From Winogradskyella sp. (GTDB lineage Bacteria > Bacteroidota > Bacteroidia > Flavobacteriales > Flavobacteriaceae), in assembly GCF_028289625.1 (NCBI RefSeq), contig NZ_JANQOM010000056.1, positions 1 through 38,501 of the forward strand: DNA of 38,501 nucleotides, given 5' to 3'. Made by a program: the position numbers and the translations under genes. Shown here piece by piece: positions 20,415 to 29,444 of the stretch. Each line of letters opens with the position of its first letter. Position 1 is the stretch's first letter. The notes beneath the pieces were generated by a model that saw only the letters and a list, made by a program, of their open reading frames with translations, was not told the DNA's origin and did no database searches.

Positions 20415-20801
20415 TTGCGAATATTCGAAAAAACCATAACCGTCTCAAAAGACGATCTAGACCAACTCAACCATGTCAACAATGTGCGCTATGTACAATG
20501 GGTTCAGGATATGGCCGAAGCACATTGGCTTCAAAATACGACTAAAACTATCCAAGACAACTACTTTTGGGTATTGGTCAGTCATCATATAGACTATAAA
20601 AATCAAGCGGTTTTAGGAGATGTTTTAAAGCTGAAAACCTACGTGTCTAAATTTGAAGGAGTTTTCTCTTTTCGTCAAGTAGAAATTTACAATGCAACAA
20701 ACGATAGGCTTATTGTAAAATCTGAAACCAAATGGTGCCTAATGAAAGTCGAAACAAAAAAACCAACTAGAATTCCAACAGAAATTACAACCTTATTTTA
20801 A
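20415..20801 (+). CDS. Acyl-CoA thioesterase (4HBT hot-dog fold)
   Basis: 128-residue hot-dog thioesterase of the YbgC/4HBT group. The signature VSKDDLDQLNHVNNVRYVQWVQDMAEAHW carries the catalytic region (Asp-x-x-x-His-Val-Asn). The first codon appears to be TTG at 20415; the resulting start RIFEKTITV fits the family and there is no upstream ATG in frame before the previous gene. It lies 7 nt after the cyclotransferase stop, implying co-translation. Substrate unknown. Confidence 0.88.
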   Translation: MRIFEKTITVSKDDLDQLNHVNNVRYVQWVQDMAEAHWLQNTTKTIQDNYFWVLVSHHIDYKNQAVLGDVLKLKTYVSKFEGVFSFRQVEIYNATNDRLIVKSETKWCLMKVETKKPTRIPTEITTLF

Positions 20802-20948
20802 TAAGTTTATGATAGCTCGACTTGTTTCTTTAGACTTACTGATCGAAGCTAAGCGTAGGTGAGTTAACAATAATTTAGGTTAAAGTTTTTTTAATTGGCT
20901 AAAGTGTTTCAATTTAATCTGTTTTCTTTAGCCCACCAATCCTTCATT

Positions 20949-21716
20949 ATGAGATATTTCCTGTTTATCACATGCATACTCGGCATTAATAGTCTTGTTT
21001 TTTCACAGACTTTAGAAGGAAAAGTATACGATTCAAAATCTGTAGTAAAGGACATTAAAGTACTAAACAAAACCCAAAACAGGCTTACGGTTACGGACAA
21101 AGATGGTAACTTCAGTATTGTTGCCAAAGTGAATGATACCATTTCATTTGAATCCTTATTTTATCATCCCAAAGAAGTCGTTTTAACCCAAATGCATTTT
21201 GAGGATATTAATGTTTTTGAAATTAAGAAAATTGTCAGTGCGTTGGATGAAGTAAATATTAAAGCCGAACCCGAACAACCGGTTTTTGAGGAGGTAACTT
21301 ATAATGAAGAACTTCAAAATTTAATTAAAGAAGATATTAAACGCAATCCGCATTTATACATGCCTGCGGAAGCTTATTATGGCGGAAATATCTTAGCAAT
21401 AATAGATTTAGTTGCAAAACTATTCAAGAAGAAAGATAAATATCAACCACCAAACTACAAAGCCCTCACCTATACGCAAATTGATTCTTTATTTAATAAA
21501 AGTACATTCTTTAACAAACGTCTAGTTACGGAAGATCTAAACATTCCTGAAGACAAGACTAAACTGTTTTTCGATTTTTGTGAAGCAAAAGGCCTGAGTT
21601 CAGAGCTTTTGCAAGATGGAAAAAAGATGATGCTTTTAGAACAATTGGTTTTAAACAGCCAGCTATTTCTAATCTTGCTCGAAGAGTATGGAGAAGAAAA
21701 GACTTCTAAAGATTAA
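20949..21716 (+). CDS. Secreted protein with carboxypeptidase-like regulatory domain
   Basis: Exported protein, unknown function. The ATG at 20949 gives a standard signal peptide (MRYFLFITCILGINSLVFSQ); a TTG reading at 20895 would add 18 residues and spoil it. The mature N-terminus is a CarboxypepD_reg-like sandwich (LEGKVYDSKSVVKDIKVLNKTQNRLTVTDKDGNFSI...NDTISFESLFY), as in TonB-receptor-type plug extensions, followed by about 150 charged, helical residues without a recognisable domain. 255 residues from this start. The 80-nt gap before it shows nothing clear. Confidence 0.82.
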   Translation: MRYFLFITCILGINSLVFSQTLEGKVYDSKSVVKDIKVLNKTQNRLTVTDKDGNFSIVAKVNDTISFESLFYHPKEVVLTQMHFEDINVFEIKKIVSALDEVNIKAEPEQPVFEEVTYNEELQNLIKEDIKRNPHLYMPAEAYYGGNILAIIDLVAKLFKKKDKYQPPNYKALTYTQIDSLFNKSTFFNKRLVTEDLNIPEDKTKLFFDFCEAKGLSSELLQDGKKMMLLEQLVLNSQLFLILLEEYGEEKTSKD

Positions 21717-21792
21717 ATCTGTCATATAATTCCTAAGTTTCATAATAATTCATAACTTCAAAAGTTATATTTTAGAGCCAAAATTAGTTTAC

Positions 21793-23361
21793 ATGAAGCG
21801 ATTGCTATCATTTTTCATTTGCTTAGGAATCATAGTACTATGGAGTTCTTGTCGTGAGGATTTTGAATTCTCACCTAGTACGGGAAATCTAGAGTTTGAA
21901 AGGGATACCGTTTACCTAGATACTGTATTTACAGATATAGGTTCTAGCACTTATAATCTTAAAGTCTATAATCGAAGCGACGATGATATAGTCATCCCTA
22001 CTATTCAGTTAGAAAACGGCATCAGTTCGTTTTATAGAATGAATGTTGATGGCACCACAGGTTTAGAAGGTGCACAAGAAGGCAAGTTTTTTGAAAATGT
22101 CGAGCTTTTAGCCAATGATAGCCTTTTTATATTTATTGAGACCACTATTGATATAGAAACCCTCTCTAGCTCAGATACACAGTTTTTGTATACGGATCGA
22201 ATCCTTTTCGATTCGGGTAATAATCAACAAGATGTGGACTTGGTGACTTTAGTTAAAGATGCTGTTTTCATATTTGCAGATAGAGACGAAGACACTAACA
22301 TTATTGAAACCTTAACGTTTGATGTGGATGGTGACGGCACACCAGATGAAACAACATTGCAAGGGCGCTTCCTCGAAAATGATGAACTTACATTTACTAA
22401 CGAAAGACCCTATGTAATTTATGGCTATGCAGGTGTTGGCGCAGGACAAACATTGACTATGGAACCAGGAGCCAGAGTTCATTTCCATGCTGATTCCGGA
22501 ATTATAGTCACTCAAGGAGGTTCACTGAACATAAATGGTGCTTTAAGCACAAATCAAGAAGCCCTAGAGAATGAAGTGATTCTTGAGGGCGATCGACTAG
22601 AACCACTTTTTAGTGATGTCCCTGGACAATGGGGAACAATTTGGTTGTTTAATGGTAGTATGGATAACACTATTAATTATGCTACCATTAAAAATGCAAC
22701 TATAGGAGTGCTCAGCGAGGGAAACCAAGATGCTACGAACGATAAGCTTACCATCACCAATTCACAAATTTATAATTCTAGTGCCTTTGGTATTTTGGGA
22801 CGAGCGACATCCATCACTGCCGAAAATCTAGTCATTAATAACTCCGGACAATCCTCTTTTGCAGGTACTTTTGGTGGAAAATACAATTTTACACATTGTA
22901 CTATTGCCAATTACTGGAATAACAGCTTTAGGCAATTCCCTTCCCTCCTTTTGAATGATTTTATTGTAGATGAAAATAATACGGTTTTTACGAATGATTT
23001 AACCGAAGCCAATTTTAACAATTGCATTATTTATGGTAATGATAACCCTGAGTTTTTGTTAGAAGATGAAGGTGCTGTATTTAACTATAAGTTCAATAAT
23101 TGTTTATTGCGTTTTGATAACACTAATCTTAGTGGTACAGGAAACTATATGTTTAACGATACCATGTTCTATGAAGGTAACTTCTTTAATATAGATCCCG
23201 ATTTCGAAGACCCATTTGAAAACCTGATGCGAATCGGTCAAGATTCTGGTGCCAATGGTATTGGCAGTCCCGATTTCATAATTTCCACAGATATCCTTGG
23301 TGAAACACGTACCTCACCACCAGATGCTGGTGCTTACATCAGTACCACTTTTGAAGACTAA
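21793..23361 (+). CDS. Lipoprotein with right-handed beta-helix
   Basis: Surface or periplasmic lipoprotein (signal MKRLLSFFICLGIIVLWSSC, 522 residues). Residues about 25-130 form a beta-rich domain (LEFERDTVYLDTVFTDIGSSTYNLKVYNRSDDDIVIPTIQL). From about 215 a parallel beta-helix pattern begins (GAGQTLTMEPGARVHFHADSGIIVTQGGSLNINGAL; NYATIKNATIGVLSEG; LTITNSQIYNSSAFGILGRATSITAENLVINN). Such helices often bind or cleave polysaccharides, but no catalytic site is evident. The next gene (barrel) starts 29 nt downstream. Confidence 0.82.
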   Translation: MKRLLSFFICLGIIVLWSSCREDFEFSPSTGNLEFERDTVYLDTVFTDIGSSTYNLKVYNRSDDDIVIPTIQLENGISSFYRMNVDGTTGLEGAQEGKFFENVELLANDSLFIFIETTIDIETLSSSDTQFLYTDRILFDSGNNQQDVDLVTLVKDAVFIFADRDEDTNIIETLTFDVDGDGTPDETTLQGRFLENDELTFTNERPYVIYGYAGVGAGQTLTMEPGARVHFHADSGIIVTQGGSLNINGALSTNQEALENEVILEGDRLEPLFSDVPGQWGTIWLFNGSMDNTINYATIKNATIGVLSEGNQDATNDKLTITNSQIYNSSAFGILGRATSITAENLVINNSGQSSFAGTFGGKYNFTHCTIANYWNNSFRQFPSLLLNDFIVDENNTVFTNDLTEANFNNCIIYGNDNPEFLLEDEGAVFNYKFNNCLLRFDNTNLSGTGNYMFNDTMFYEGNFFNIDPDFEDPFENLMRIGQDSGANGIGSPDFIISTDILGETRTSPPDAGAYISTTFED

Positions 23362-23390
23362 TTACCTATTATCTACAATTTAACATCTAA

Positions 23391-23954
23391 ATGAAAACTT
23401 ATACCTTGATTTTACTTGTGCTTTTATTATCGCCAATCTGCGAAGCGCAATCCACTTATAAAAAAGCCATAAATGCCCAAATAGGTTTTGCATTAAGCTC
23501 ACCTTATGAGAGCGAAGATGAAATAGGTGATTCTGGCTTTTTTCTACAAGGAGAATATATTCTAATTCTCAAATCTTGGCTAGAACTGAAGCCATATGTA
23601 GGTTTAATAACAACAAGCTCTAACGGAGAAGATCTAGATGGTAACCCAACAGATGAAAGGGCAGAAACCAAGGCTTTTCTTTTTGGTAGCAAAGCGCGGT
23701 TAAGAGCCCCTATACGATGGGTAGCACCTTACATAGAAATTGGAATTGGTGCATCTATTGGGAAATTTGAGACCTTTACCTCAACTATTAAAATCGAAAA
23801 AAATGGTTTAATTTATCACATCCCTTTTGCCTTTGGGCTAGAATTAGGTAGAAATAATAACTTTGATTTAGGATTTACTTATTATTTCCAACCTACAGTT
23901 GAGCAATTTGCTGGAGCATTTGCTATCGGTGTTACCTTTCCGCTTAAAAGCTAA
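23391..23954 (+). CDS. Outer-membrane beta-barrel protein
   Basis: Secreted 187-residue protein with signal MKTYTLILLVLLLSPICEAQ and alternating amphipathic strands (AQIGFALSSPY, GFFLQGEYILI, WLELKPYVGLITT, APYIEIGIGASIG, HIPFAFGLELG, FDLGFTYYFQ), ending in AGAFAIGVTFPL. It fits an 8-stranded barrel. It probably shares a transcript with the beta-helix lipoprotein 29 nt upstream. Its stop overlaps the stop of the convergent gene by four bases. Function unknown. Confidence 0.82.
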   Translation: MKTYTLILLVLLLSPICEAQSTYKKAINAQIGFALSSPYESEDEIGDSGFFLQGEYILILKSWLELKPYVGLITTSSNGEDLDGNPTDERAETKAFLFGSKARLRAPIRWVAPYIEIGIGASIGKFETFTSTIKIEKNGLIYHIPFAFGLELGRNNNFDLGFTYYFQPTVEQFAGAFAIGVTFPLKS

Positions 23955-25204
23955 TCCGCATTCTTAGCATCGTAATTAAGTATACCTTCAACTTCCATTT
24001 TTGGGATGATCAGTAAATCATAGCGCTGTACAAGTTCTGCTAGTTGTGGGTTAAGATTAAATTTTTTGGGATAATAGAAATGCCCTTTAATCATTGGTCT
24101 TAGGTCGATGACAACCCACTGGTCTTTTTTGCCCATTTGCAGTAAATCTTTTCGAGCTTTGAAGTATCTGTTCTCAGAATTATAATTATCTGTTATGACA
24201 TCACCTTCCTTTGAATATCTTGACATAAACCCTATGTTAAGTGCCGTGTTACCATGGTACTCTGCAACTTCATTAAGCGTATTTCCTACTTCATAAATAC
24301 TCAATGGTGAAAACCCTTTGGATAAATGGTAACCCCCCATTTTTATAAGTAGCTTGTCCTTAGATAAATCAAAATTTAGATCTATTAATCCTTTTCTAAG
24401 CTGAGACTTCATGTACTTTATGCGGGTTGCATTATTCTCATACCACTTTCTGTTGTTGTATAATAAGTAAATAGCACTACTTTGTTTTAAAGCATCAACT
24501 ACTTCAAGATTCTTTGGTTCTATCGACATCTTTTGTAAAAAATCCTTGAAGAGTTCGGAATTGGATAGTGATACATGAAGGTTTTGTTTATCCTCTTGGT
24601 CGTCTTTGTAGAACTTTTGAAGTGATGATTTTACCTCGGAATACAAGTCTAAATGTTGGGCTTTAATATCTTTAGGTAAATTCTCGAACATTTTGTCTAT
24701 CAACATAACATAGCCATCATAGAACTCCTGATCTATACCAAATAGGTTCCATGATTTATCTTTTACTGTTTGCAAAAACTCAGCATCTTCTTTGTAATCA
24801 AAAAATGGAAAAGGTGTATTGATATAGCCATCAGAATCTTTCGTCAGGTATTTTTCATGTAGCTTCCGAATCTCTTCTTCTGTAGTTCCCTCTAAAGTAT
24901 TTAACTGTTGCCCAGTTACAGGACCTACCTCTAAAGCCATTGTTTTATATCCTAAACGATCCAAAACCGGAATAATAGCATTTGTAAATTCAGAAATACG
25001 TTTAGAACCATGGTATTCTCCAATCATGGTAAACTGAGCTTTAGCCATTTCATTTTCTAAAAAGGCTTTCCCATAACCTGTTAATTTTCCATCTACAACA
25101 TCAAAAGTATAAGTTAGTGACTCTAATTGCTTCACTGTTAAGCTATCTTGAGCATAGCTAAAACAGGATAACAGGATTATAAAAAAATTAAAAACAGGCT
25201 TCAT
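23951..25204 (-). CDS. Secreted EreA/ChaN/TIKI-like protein
   Basis: Exported (signal MKPVFNFFIILLSCFSYAQ), 417 residues. The N-terminal motif MIGEYHGSKRISEF (GEYH at 62-65), then MALEVGP, LFGIDQEFYDG and a late MGGYHLSKG (GGYH at 290-293) follow the Gly-x-x-His / Glu / Gly-x-x-His pattern of the TIKI/TraB/ChaN/erythromycin-esterase superfamily. Members are metalloproteases, haem binders or esterases, so the activity is open. Its ATG overlaps the stop of the preceding gene (ATGA, 25201-25204), meaning the two related proteins are made together. Confidence 0.72.
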   Translation of the reverse strand: MKPVFNFFIILLSCFSYAQDSLTVKQLESLTYTFDVVDGKLTGYGKAFLENEMAKAQFTMIGEYHGSKRISEFTNAIIPVLDRLGYKTMALEVGPVTGQQLNTLEGTTEEEIRKLHEKYLTKDSDGYINTPFPFFDYKEDAEFLQTVKDKSWNLFGIDQEFYDGYVMLIDKMFENLPKDIKAQHLDLYSEVKSSLQKFYKDDQEDKQNLHVSLSNSELFKDFLQKMSIEPKNLEVVDALKQSSAIYLLYNNRKWYENNATRIKYMKSQLRKGLIDLNFDLSKDKLLIKMGGYHLSKGFSPLSIYEVGNTLNEVAEYHGNTALNIGFMSRYSKEGDVITDNYNSENRYFKARKDLLQMGKKDQWVVIDLRPMIKGHFYYPKKFNLNPQLAELVQRYDLLIIPKMEVEGILNYDAKNAD

Positions 25205-26142
25205 TTTGTGTGTTCTTTAATATCGTGATACATAATAACCTTAAGATTTGGATTGAGGCGTCTCAATTCTTCACTCACTGCTTTTGCATGACCAGCACCT
25301 ACAATCAATACACTTCGTTTTATCTTATTTTCACCTAATACTTCCAATATATTTTTTGCCATTTTGACGTTTCTATCGTCCCATTTTTTAATCTGAATAT
25401 CATAGTCTTCACCACTAAAGCCTTCAAATCGTAATGAGTTTACCCTGTAGTATAAATCTAACGTTTTGGGTTTATTAATATATCGCCCTAATGACCATGA
25501 GGCACCAGCAAATATGTTTCCCCAAGTATCTTTTCGCATTGCTTTTTTAAAGGTTCTCTTACCTTCTTTAGTTCCTGCTTTTAAAGTACGTTGCCATGCT
25601 GGCCAGTAGCCGCTATAGCCCTCATGACTGTCTACACCATACACCTTTTTTAGCTTTAATTTTCGCATTAATTGAAAAGTTAAATCAGGGTTTTGATTTC
25701 CGTATGGTTTGAATTTCTCAGTAGCACCGTGCCTCGCAAAATAACCATACATTCTATGATTGCCTTGATCGCCAATACTCAGGTAATACGCTTGTAGTTT
25801 TCTAAATTGTAAGCTGTCTAATGCTGTATTTGGTGTTTGCTCGAGTTGCTTTATTTCGTTCATATCGATATTAAACGAGTCTTTCTTTTTTAGATAAGCT
25901 TCTTTAAAACGCGAATTCCATTCTCCCATTGCCGCAGTATCGCCAGTCCTAGAATGCTCGGACATTATTAACTCTGGCTTGTACTTTAATATCTTTTTAA
26001 CCATGGGTTTATAAGCACGTTTAACGATGCCAGGTAATTGGTGCATATCACCTACAATTAGGATCTCTTGCTGCTCTTGCGAAAATGTATTACTGAATTG
26101 CATTAGTAAAAAGACCAAAAAAAATTTAGATAAGTATTTCAT
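25201..26142 (-). CDS. Secreted TIKI/TraB-like protein (DUF5694-like)
   Basis: Exported (signal MKYLSKFFLVFLLMQFSNTFSQ), 313 residues. The pattern GDMH (31-34), LIMSEHSR, KVYGVDSHEG and VLIVGAGHAKAV (GAGH at 282-285) fits the TIKI/TraB superfamily with metal-type Gly-x-x-His motifs at both ends; the closest named relative I recognise is DUF5694. First gene of a two-gene operon, translationally coupled to the second superfamily member. It is divergent from the LytS/LytTR genes, and the intergenic region holds a 14-bp perfect inverted repeat. Substrate unknown. Confidence 0.72.
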   Translation of the reverse strand: MKYLSKFFLVFLLMQFSNTFSQEQQEILIVGDMHQLPGIVKRAYKPMVKKILKYKPELIMSEHSRTGDTAAMGEWNSRFKEAYLKKKDSFNIDMNEIKQLEQTPNTALDSLQFRKLQAYYLSIGDQGNHRMYGYFARHGATEKFKPYGNQNPDLTFQLMRKLKLKKVYGVDSHEGYSGYWPAWQRTLKAGTKEGKRTFKKAMRKDTWGNIFAGASWSLGRYINKPKTLDLYYRVNSLRFEGFSGEDYDIQIKKWDDRNVKMAKNILEVLGENKIKRSVLIVGAGHAKAVSEELRRLNPNLKVIMYHDIKEHTK

Positions 26143-26202
26143 GATGTTTTATTTTGAATAACAACCCAAAATTGAAACTCTTTAACCATATTATAAAAGA
26201 GA

Positions 26203-26278
26203 ATCTGTAAACCTGCTAAACTCCTCTGTAAAATTGAGGATAGGTATATTCGTTATTCTAGAATGCAGGTTTACAGAT
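26203..26278. promoter_or_regulatory. 14-bp perfect inverted repeat between divergent operons
   Basis: ATCTGTAAACCTGC (26203-26216) and its exact complement GCAGGTTTACAGAT (26265-26278) are 48 nt apart, centred in the 198-nt gap between the TIKI-like operon and the LytS/LytTR operon. A third partial half-site (TTCACAGATA) lies at about 26291-26300. Arm length and spacing suit two operator half-sites or a protein-bridged loop rather than a terminator. The neighbouring LytTR regulator is the obvious candidate binder. Confidence 0.6.
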
Positions 26279-26340
26279 AAAAATTTTGAGTTCACAGATA
26301 CTTTTTATCATTAAAAGTAGATTTCATTAGCTTCGCACAT

Positions 26341-27375
26341 ATGAAATACGGTATTAAAAAACTAAGCCTTTGGTTCCTAATCTATTATGTGGTAATTGAT
26401 GTTATTGGTGATATCATAGATTCAAATTCTATTTCTAATGCATTTGAATATCATATTCAACCTAAGATTATAGCATTGACCCTATCTGTTGGATTAATCT
26501 TCTTTTTGTATACACTTTCGTCTTATTCTATTTTTTACAAATGGCACAATAAGAAACCGTTTTGGGTCAATATTCTAATCATAGTCACTAGTGTGGTCGT
26601 TATCATAAGCCTAAGGTATCTCATTGAAGAAGTTCTATTTAGAATTATTTTTGGATTTGGTAATTATAGAGAGGATGTTACGATGTCTTATTATTTTCTG
26701 GATAATTTTTATTATGTCTTTCAGTATTGCACTTTAGGAATCATCTTTTATTTCTGGCAATACTCAAAGTTTAAGGACGAAAGCACCAACCAACTTTTAT
26801 TAGAGAATCAACGCATGGAATTGGATTTGTTGCGCTCGCAAACCAATCCACACTTTTTATTCAATACGCTTAATAACATCTATGCTTTGATTCACATCAA
26901 TCCCGATAAAGCCCTAGGTGCTATCGAAAAGTTATCTTTACTGTTACGCTATACCTTATACAAAACCAAGTCGGTGGTTGCCTTAGAAGACGAAATAGCC
27001 CAAATAAGAAATTTTATAGATTTGGAAAGCATTCGGCACAAGGAACAGCCTATGGTAGAATTTAGTATTGAAGGCTTAACAAAAAATGTTAGTGTTCCGC
27101 AGTTCTTATTATTGCCTTTTGTTGAAAATGCTTTCAAACACGGAAAAATGCATAGCAAGCAACAACCTATCGAAATCAAAGTAATGGTCAATGGTTCTTA
27201 CTTAACATATCAGGTCATAAATGAAATCGAAGAAAAGAAGAAAGATAAAGTAGGAGGCTTAGGTTTAGATAACCTCAAAAAACGCCTGAAGCTATTATTT
27301 CCGAAACAGTATTCGTTTTCGTGTAAGGCCGAAAATTCAATATTTAAAGCTTATCTTCAAATACCTTTAAAATGA
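26341..27375 (+). CDS. LytS-type sensor histidine kinase
   Basis: Membrane kinase, 344 residues. Four hydrophobic segments in residues 8-140, then a coiled linker (LLLENQRMELDLLRSQ) and the His_kinase domain with TNPHFLFNTLNNIYALI (phospho-acceptor His171) and an ATPase lid/N-box LLLPFVENAFKHG plus GGLGLDNLKKRLKLLF (G-box). Typical of LytS/YehU relatives lacking the DHp of classical kinases. Stop overlaps the start of the response regulator (ATGA, 27372-27375). The signal is unknown; the divergent TIKI-like operon is the likely target. Confidence 0.94.
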   Translation: MKYGIKKLSLWFLIYYVVIDVIGDIIDSNSISNAFEYHIQPKIIALTLSVGLIFFLYTLSSYSIFYKWHNKKPFWVNILIIVTSVVVIISLRYLIEEVLFRIIFGFGNYREDVTMSYYFLDNFYYVFQYCTLGIIFYFWQYSKFKDESTNQLLLENQRMELDLLRSQTNPHFLFNTLNNIYALIHINPDKALGAIEKLSLLLRYTLYKTKSVVALEDEIAQIRNFIDLESIRHKEQPMVEFSIEGLTKNVSVPQFLLLPFVENAFKHGKMHSKQQPIEIKVMVNGSYLTYQVINEIEEKKKDKVGGLGLDNLKKRLKLLFPKQYSFSCKAENSIFKAYLQIPLK

Positions 27376-28055
27376 CTTGTATAATTATAGATGATGAACC
27401 TTTAGCTGTTGATTTGTTAGAATCTTACGTCTCAAAAGTTGAAAACTTAAAGCTCATAGGTACTTTTAATAATCCTTTGGATGCTTTGAAGCTTTTGCGT
27501 GAGACCTCAGTGGATGTTTTATTCCTCGATATTCAAATGCCAGAAATAACTGGTGTTGAGTTCAAAAAAATAATTCGTCCAGAAGTCAAAGTCATTTTTA
27601 CAACAGCCTATTCGGAATATGCTTTAGAAAGCTATGATCTCAATGCTGTGGATTACCTATTAAAACCCATTACGTTCCAGAGGTTTTTACAAGCTGTTGA
27701 GAAAGTTCAAGAAAAAACGGTTTCAATACAGCCTGATGATGGTATTGACTATCTATTTGTGAAGACCGAATATCGTCATCAAAAAATAGTCTTTTCAGAT
27801 ATTTTATACTTAAAGGGCCTAAGTGATTACGTTGCCATACAGACTAAAGAAGGTAAAGTACTTACGTTACAGAATATGAAAGATTTCGAGCAGATTTTAC
27901 CCAAAAACAAGTTTATTCGCGTTCATAAATCTTATATCGTGAGTTTAGAACATATTGAGTTTATAGAACGTAATCGTATCGTCATTGAAGGCGAATACAT
28001 TCCTATTGGTGCAACTTATAAAGATGCCTTTTGGAAACAAATAAATGGTGAATAA
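27372..28055 (+). CDS. LytTR-family response regulator
   Basis: Partner of the kinase just upstream. Receiver domain (1-120) with the acidic pocket (DDEP), phospho-acceptor Asp53 in FLDIQMPEITG, Thr78 (FTTAYSEYAL) and Lys98 (DYLLKPI). The C-terminal LytTR DNA-binding domain (about 125-225) shows FVKTEYRHQKIVFSDILYLKGLSDYVAI, LTLQNMKDFEQILP and FIRVHKSYIVSLEHIE. 227 residues, normal. Convergent with glyA, the stops being 2 nt apart. LytTR proteins commonly bind repeated sites near their own promoter; see the inverted repeat at 26203. Confidence 0.95.
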   Translation: MTCIIIDDEPLAVDLLESYVSKVENLKLIGTFNNPLDALKLLRETSVDVLFLDIQMPEITGVEFKKIIRPEVKVIFTTAYSEYALESYDLNAVDYLLKPITFQRFLQAVEKVQEKTVSIQPDDGIDYLFVKTEYRHQKIVFSDILYLKGLSDYVAIQTKEGKVLTLQNMKDFEQILPKNKFIRVHKSYIVSLEHIEFIERNRIVIEGEYIPIGATYKDAFWKQINGE

Positions 28056-28057
28056 CC

Positions 28058-29332
28058 CTAGGCATTAAACAAAGGTCTACCGCTCATTAGTTCATTCACT
28101 TTTTCAGCCACACCTTCTAAAACGGTTTCATTGTCGTGGTTATTGATGACCTCATCGATTAGATCAACGATGTAACTCATGTCGTTTTCCTTTAATCCTC
28201 TTGTGGTAATCGCTGGAGTACCAATTCTAATTCCTGAAGTTACAAAAGGAGACTCAGTATCAAACGGCACCATGTTTTTATTAACGGTAATATCTGCTTT
28301 CACCAAGGCATTTTCGGCATCCTTTCCTGTAATGCTTTTGTTGCGTAAATCAATAAGCATCATATGGTTGTCCGTTCCGCCGGAAATTAAATGGTAATCC
28401 TTAGCAACAAATGCTTTTGCCATAGCATCTGCATTATGTTTCACTCTTAACATATAATGCATAAACCCATCCGTTAAGGCTTCACCAAATGCAATCGCCT
28501 TCGCAGCAATAACGTGTTCCAAAGGACCACCTTGATTCCCTGGAAAAACACCAGAGTCGAGCAAGCCCGACATCTTACGTAACTTTCCACTCTTTAAGGT
28601 AATACCAAATGGGTTATCAATATTCTCACCCATTAATATCATACCTCCTCTTGGCCCTCGCAATGTTTTGTGTGTTGTTGTTGTGACTACATGGCAATGT
28701 GGCATCGGGTCATTGAGAATGCCTTTGGCTATTAATCCTGCAGGATGTGAAATATCAGCTAATAAGACAGCCCCAACATTATCAGCGACTTCCCTAAACT
28801 TAGCGAAGTCCATATCACGTGAGTATGCAGAAGCGCCTGCAATGATTAACTTAGGACGCTCTTTCTCAGCAACATCCGATAACATATCGTAATCAATATA
28901 GCCTGTCTCTTGTTTTACACCATAAAATGTAGGACGATACAATTTTCCCGAAAAGTTAACAGGAGAACCATGCGTTAAATGACCACCATGTGATAAATCA
29001 AACCCTAAAATAGTATCACCAGGCTTTAGACAAGCGTGAAATACAGCTGTATTAGCCTGACTGCCTGAATGTGGTTGCACATTGGCATAAGCTGCTCCAA
29101 ACAAGGTTTTTGCGCGATCAATGGCAACACGTTCAACCTCATCTACAACTTCACAACCACCATAATAACGCTTTCCCGGATAACCCTCTGCATACTTGTT
29201 TGTAAGTACAGAGCCTGTTGCTTCCATGACTTGGTCACTAGCAAAATTTTCGGAAGCGATTAATTCAATACCATCCAATTGGCGTTCTCTTTCGGCATCT
29301 ATTAGTTCAAAGATTTGTTCGTCGCGTTGCAT
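28058..29332 (-). CDS. glyA: Serine hydroxymethyltransferase
   Basis: PLP enzyme interconverting serine and glycine with transfer of a one-carbon unit to tetrahydrofolate. The Schiff-base lysine is Lys222 in [16 protein letters not shown]; other signatures are [44 protein letters not shown] and [11 protein letters not shown]. 424 residues, full length, with the ordinary start [11 protein letters not shown]. It is divergent from the fumarylacetoacetase gene; a -7-type box TATTTTTG is visible at 29360-29367 on the minus strand. Confidence 0.97.
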   Translation of the reverse strand: MQRDEQIFELIDAERERQLDGIELIASENFASDQVMEATGSVLTNKYAEGYPGKRYYGGCEVVDEVERVAIDRAKTLFGAAYANVQPHSGSQANTAVFHACLKPGDTILGFDLSHGGHLTHGSPVNFSGKLYRPTFYGVKQETGYIDYDMLSDVAEKERPKLIIAGASAYSRDMDFAKFREVADNVGAVLLADISHPAGLIAKGILNDPMPHCHVVTTTTHKTLRGPRGGMILMGENIDNPFGITLKSGKLRKMSGLLDSGVFPGNQGGPLEHVIAAKAIAFGEALTDGFMHYMLRVKHNADAMAKAFVAKDYHLISGGTDNHMMLIDLRNKSITGKDAENALVKADITVNKNMVPFDTESPFVTSGIRIGTPAITTRGLKENDMSYIVDLIDEVINNHDNETVLEGVAEKVNELMSGRPLFNA

Positions 29333-29359
29333 AAATTATCTCTATAGTTAAATGAAAAT

Positions 29360-29367
29360 CAAAAATA
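29360..29367 (-). promoter_or_regulatory. Possible glyA promoter -7 box
   Basis: TATTTTTG on the minus strand fits TAnnTTTG and lies 27 nt before the glyA ATG. No good TTG is found 19-21 nt further upstream, so only the -7 half is supported. Confidence 0.4.
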
Positions 29368-29399
29368 CTAAAACATTAGTTTTAATATTAAAAATTATG

Positions 29400-29407
29400 T
29401 AGGTTTG
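29400..29407 (+). promoter_or_regulatory. Possible fumarylacetoacetase promoter -7 box
   Basis: TAGGTTTG matches TAnnTTTG and lies 37 nt before the ATG at 29445. A clear TTG at -33 is lacking. Together with the box for glyA it would make a compact divergent promoter region. Confidence 0.4.
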
Positions 29408-29444
29408 AATAGAAATTAATGAACATTTAATCAACAACACTACT

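Noticed and set aside
26203..26278. Terminator
   Set aside because: The 48-nt loop, the lack of a T run and the location between divergent starts make a terminator unlikely; an operator pair fits better.
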